Origin: UBA2377 sp964429385
GTDB lineage: Bacteria; Verrucomicrobiota; Verrucomicrobiia; Opitutales; Opitutaceae
Length of the DNA: 64,000 nt
Direction of reading: 5' to 3'
NCBI GenBank assembly: GCA_964429385.1
Contig: CAYSBR010000023.1
Location: 1 to 64,000 of the forward strand
Shown here: positions 61,422 through 64,000 of the stretch, piece after piece
Layout: each line of letters begins with the position of its first letter
Numbering within the stretch: the first letter of the stretch is position 1
Translations under genes and position numbers: made by a program
Notes under the pieces: model-generated
Seen by the model: only the letters and a program-made list of their open reading frames with translations
Told to the model about the DNA's origin: nothing
The model's database searches: none

Positions 61422-62390
61422 ATGAAATACCGTCCGCTCGGCCGCACCGGCCTCAACGTCAGTGAAGTTTCTCTCGGCACCTGGGCTTTCGGCTCACCCT
61501 CCATCTACGGATCCGTCGATTCAGGTGACGCGCACCGCGCCATCCGCGGGGCGCTGGAAGCCGGCATCAACTTTTTCGACACCGCGCCGCTCTACGGCAC
61601 GAAAGAAGAGGATGGGATCGCCGAAAAGGTGTTGGGACAGGGCCTCGGCACTGCACGCGATCAAGTGATAATCGCCACCAAGTTTGGCCGCTATCACTCG
61701 CGTGTGCACACCAACGAATTTTTCGACGGCCCGTCCGTCACCTGGTCGGTTGAGGAGAGCCTGCGCCGCCTTGGCACAGATCGGATTGACGTGCTGTTCT
61801 TCCATTCGCCCACCCATCCGGACAAGATCAAGGACGACGTGTGGGCCGCGCTCGAAGGGCTCAAGCGCAGTGGCAAGGTGCGCTTCACCGGACTCTCCTG
61901 CGGTTTCATTCAGGACACCGGCGCCATGACCCGGCAGTGGGCTGCCGAAGGGCGTATTGATGTCGCCCAGATCGCTTACAGCCTCACCTATCGGGAATGG
62001 GAACCCATCATCGCCGACCTCGGACGCCAGGGCGTGGGCATCGTCGCCCGCGAATCGCTGGCCAACGGATTTCTCGCCGGTGTTTTCACCAAAGACACGG
62101 TTTTCCCCGCCGGCTCACTCAACTCGCGCTATTCGCGGGAAGAAATCATCGAGCGCGTCGCAACCGCCGATCGCTACAAGACCCTCCTCGTGCGCCGTGA
62201 GGTAAAGTCGTTGGCCGCCGCCGCCATGCGCTGGGTGCTCGACAATCCGCACGTGTCCCTCGTCCTCTCCGGTTCCAAAAAGATCGAGGAAATCCTGGAC
62301 TGCGCCTCCGCCGCCGACGCCGCGCCGTATTCAGCGGACGAACTCGCCCAAGCCCGTCAGCTGCACACCAAGGATTTTTCGCCGGCCTGA
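61422..62390 (+). CDS. Aldo/keto reductase
   Basis: 322 residues. It begins KYRPLGRTGLNVSEVSLGTW, as in the AKR fold. The catalytic set is Asp and Tyr in FFDTAPLYGT, Lys in IIATKFGR and His in VLFFHSPTHPD. A C-terminal AMRWVLDNPHVSLVLSGSKK supplies the NADPH site. Likely reduces sugars or aldehydes; the substrate is not evident. It and the creatininase-like gene are adjacent and may share a transcript. Confidence 0.93.
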   Translation: MKYRPLGRTGLNVSEVSLGTWAFGSPSIYGSVDSGDAHRAIRGALEAGINFFDTAPLYGTKEEDGIAEKVLGQGLGTARDQVIIATKFGRYHSRVHTNEFFDGPSVTWSVEESLRRLGTDRIDVLFFHSPTHPDKIKDDVWAALEGLKRSGKVRFTGLSCGFIQDTGAMTRQWAAEGRIDVAQIAYSLTYREWEPIIADLGRQGVGIVARESLANGFLAGVFTKDTVFPAGSLNSRYSREEIIERVATADRYKTLLVRREVKSLAAAAMRWVLDNPHVSLVLSGSKKIEEILDCASAADAAPYSADELAQARQLHTKDFSPA

Positions 62391-62465
62391 TCCCCGATCA
62401 CCAAGCTGAGCGCCGGAGGAAGTCCCAGTAATTCAGCACTGCGAACAGTGTAAGAGTATAGTGGT

Positions 62466-63029
62466 TTGGCCCACTTCACAGTGAATGCCCCAACGGCCAC
62501 TCTTATCGCCGCCCTCCATCGCGAACTTGGGATTGAGCCGGACTACGCGAAACAACGCGGATTGCCGCTTCATGCCGAAGCGTGCGCGGCGGAACTCGTA
62601 ACCATCGCGCACAAGCCGGATGGATCGGCAATCCAGCTCGTCATCCCGGCAGCGGCAGGCTGGGCACAAATGCAGACCGCCGCCCACGGCGACGGCATCA
62701 CCCTTCTTGCTCTCTCCGGGTTCCGCAGCGTGCAGCGACAAGTGGAGCTCGTGAGCCAAAAGCTCGCTCGCGGCCACACCATCGCGGATATCCTCAAAGT
62801 CATGGCCGCGCCGGGTCACAGCGAGCATCACACCGGTCGCGCCTTGGACATCGGGACACCGCACGATCCTCCCTTGGAAGAAAGCTTCGCTCTGACCGCG
62901 GCCTACGGCTGGCTGCAGCACAACGCGTCACGATTTCAATTTCAGCTCTCCTATCCGCGAGGGAACTCTCACGGTTTTGTATTCGAGCCTTGGCACTGGT
63001 GCTGGAGCCCCCAAGCGGGAAGCACTTAA
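62466..63029 (+). CDS. M15 family D-alanyl-D-alanine carboxypeptidase
   Basis: 187 residues with a TTG start; a GTG at 62481 is an alternative. The VanY-type M15 zinc site is visible: ALSGFRSVQRQVEL, HSEHHTGRALDIGT (His and Asp ligands) and EPWHWCW (His ligand with catalytic Glu). It trims the terminal D-Ala from peptidoglycan stems. No signal peptide or membrane segment is seen from either start, so how it reaches the wall is unclear. It ends with an AT-rich tail that runs into the Fur operator. Confidence 0.85.
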   Translation: MAHFTVNAPTATLIAALHRELGIEPDYAKQRGLPLHAEACAAELVTIAHKPDGSAIQLVIPAAAGWAQMQTAAHGDGITLLALSGFRSVQRQVELVSQKLARGHTIADILKVMAAPGHSEHHTGRALDIGTPHDPPLEESFALTAAYGWLQHNASRFQFQLSYPRGNSHGFVFEPWHWCWSPQAGST

Positions 63030-63067
63030 TGTTTATAAACAGATATTTACATATTCAATTCGCATTA

Positions 63068-63086
63068 AATTAGAATAATTCTAATT
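63068..63086 (+). promoter_or_regulatory. Fur/PerR-type operator upstream of fur and sufC
   Basis: AATTAGAAT-A-ATTCTAATT is a perfect palindrome with one central base, and its core TTAGAATAATTCTAA has the 7-1-7 layout of Fur and PerR boxes. It lies 48 nt before the regulator ATG in an AT-rich stretch unlike the rest of the window. It probably lets the regulator control itself and suf. Confidence 0.72.
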
Positions 63087-63133
63087 ATCACTTGCGATTT
63101 AGAACCATTCCAATCTGTTAGCCCCTCACTCTC

Positions 63134-63568
63134 ATGCCTGCCACCTCCACCGCCACCCCAGCGTCCCTGACGCAGACCCTTGCCGACAGCGGTCTGCGGG
63201 CCACCCCACAGCGTGAAGTCGTATTCAACGTCCTGTTGAAAAAGCGCGATCACCCCACCGCCGACGAAGTGTTTGCCCGGGTCAAGGCCGAGATGCCCAC
63301 CATCTCTCTCGCCACCGTTTATAACTGCCTCGAAACCTTGGTGCAGTGCCGGGTCGTCCGGGCCGTAAACTTTGAGCGCGGCCCCACCCGCTACTGCCCC
63401 AATCTGCGCCCGCACGCCCACTTCTACGACGAGCAAAGCGGCTCCACCCACGACATTGATCTGCCCGCCGGGCTTCTTGACCAGGTGAAAGCCATTCTTC
63501 CCGCCGGGTATGACGCCGCTTCCGTCGAAATCGTTTTCCGCGGCCAACAAACCGAGCCCAATCGCTGA
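63134..63568 (+). CDS. Fur family transcriptional regulator (Fur/PerR type)
   Basis: 144 residues. A winged-helix region (SGLRATPQREVVFNVLLKKR, HPTADEVFARV, ISLATVYNCLETL) is followed by the dimerisation and metal part with RPHAHFYDEQSG. The CxxC structural zinc pair that usually follows HxHF is replaced by YDEQSG, so the zinc site is absent or moved. It sits 42 nt before sufC, and the palindrome upstream suggests self-control. It likely ties iron or peroxide status to Fe-S assembly. Confidence 0.9.
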   Translation: MPATSTATPASLTQTLADSGLRATPQREVVFNVLLKKRDHPTADEVFARVKAEMPTISLATVYNCLETLVQCRVVRAVNFERGPTRYCPNLRPHAHFYDEQSGSTHDIDLPAGLLDQVKAILPAGYDAASVEIVFRGQQTEPNR

Positions 63569-63610
63569 TCGCATCGCGCACTTTTCATCCTCCCTCCCTT
63601 TTCTTTTCCC

Positions 63611-64000
63611 ATGAGCCAGCTCGAAATCAAGGACCTCCACATCAGCATCGGTGAGAAAGCCATCGTCAAAGGCTTTTCGCTGACCCTCAACAGCGGCGAG
63701 GTTCACGCCATCATGGGGCCCAATGGCACCGGCAAATCCACGCTTTCCAAAGCGATTGCCGGCCACCCCGATTACACCATCACCGGCGGCGATGTCCTCC
63801 TCGACGGCAAATCCATCCTCGCGATGCAGCCCGATGAGCGCGCCCGCGCCGGTCTCTTCCTCGCCTTCCAGTATCCGAGCGAGATCCCCGGCGTGACCAT
63901 CGCCAACTTCCTCCGCGCCGCCGTGCAAGCCCGCATGGCCGAGGGCGAGGAACTCGACGCCACCGGTTACTACAAACGCCTCTACTCAAAGATGGACCTC
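63611..64000 (+). CDS. sufC: Fe-S cluster assembly ATPase SufC (3' end outside window)
   Basis: The first 130 residues of an ABC-type ATPase, cut by the window edge. It begins SQLEIKDLHISIGEKAIVKG, has Walker A HAIMGPNGTGKSTLSKAIAG and Q-loop LFLAFQYPSEIPGVTIANFL, the QYPSEIPG region characteristic of SufC. It drives assembly of clusters on the SufBCD scaffold. Given the preceding Fur-type gene at 42 nt, the suf operon probably continues to the right with sufB and sufD. Confidence 0.95.
   Translation, partial: MSQLEIKDLHISIGEKAIVKGFSLTLNSGEVHAIMGPNGTGKSTLSKAIAGHPDYTITGGDVLLDGKSILAMQPDERARAGLFLAFQYPSEIPGVTIANFLRAAVQARMAEGEELDATGYYKRLYSKMDL

Noticed and set aside
1..64000. CRISPR array or IS element
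   Set aside because: No regularly spaced direct repeats and no transposase-like protein were seen.

Overview
The window is a GC-rich bacterial chromosome segment that looks like a member of Verrucomicrobiota, probably family Opitutaceae. I infer this from the gene mix: a FabV enoyl reductase, a long-form IspH, an EpsI-fused exosortase, a DUF5069-type protein, a DUF4838-type protein beside a Gfo/Idh oxidoreductase, and a one-protein propeller hybrid histidine kinase. No taxonomic search could be run. The window is mostly housekeeping genes with several accessory islands. No rRNA, CRISPR array, IS element or prophage was seen.

Layout. 1-4.8 kb: the end of a TPR-like protein, divergent tRNA-Asp and tRNA-Arg, an acyltransferase, a small carbohydrate-binding-like protein, tRNA-Ala and a PIN-TRAM membrane protein. 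4.9-9 kb: an EVE-domain protein, then a tight tyrA-aroA-cmk-plsC run for aromatic amino acids, CMP recycling and phospholipid. 9-11.7 kb: a thioredoxin-like gene divergent from an HxlR regulator, a TonB-domain secreted protein and an FHA-cyclase. 11.7-16.5 kb: trpS, a hexapeptide-repeat transferase, and an oxidoreductase divergent from a DUF4838 protein. 16.5-22.5 kb: kup, a wrecked GNAT acetyltransferase, and a large secreted YD-repeat protein of atypical composition built from two copies of a ~495-residue unit.

22.5-29.4 kb: menD-menF (menaquinone), metG and a NarL-type two-component pair. 29.4-34.5 kb: three coupled pseudopilin-like genes, the last a 1184-residue PilX-like protein with a phage-tail-like insert. 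34.5-40.8 kb: an overlapping MBL hydrolase-ribD-rdgB operon divergent from leuB-alaS. 40.8-41.8 kb: an Xre-RES toxin-antitoxin pair behind a perfect 32-bp palindrome. 41.8-47.6 kb: a hybrid sensor kinase divergent from ispH, which carries a ~110-residue extra N-terminal domain.

47.6-52.2 kb: a beta-barrel-like protein, then an unrecognised three-gene cluster (ParA-type ATPase, 281-residue protein with an amphipathic tail, coiled-coil protein) and a TonB gene. 52.3-55.4 kb: a redoxin divergent from an exosortase, which is translationally coupled to a 30-residue membrane peptide and followed by an RskA-domain protein. 55.4-64 kb: fabV, dtd, a two-domain ABC permease, an EamA transporter, DUF5069, creatininase-like, aldo/keto reductase, an M15 peptidase, and a Fur-family regulator with its own operator upstream of sufC, which runs off the right edge. 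The best candidates for something undescribed are the ParA cluster, the duplicated YD-repeat protein, the exosortase-micropeptide-RskA unit and the extended IspH.
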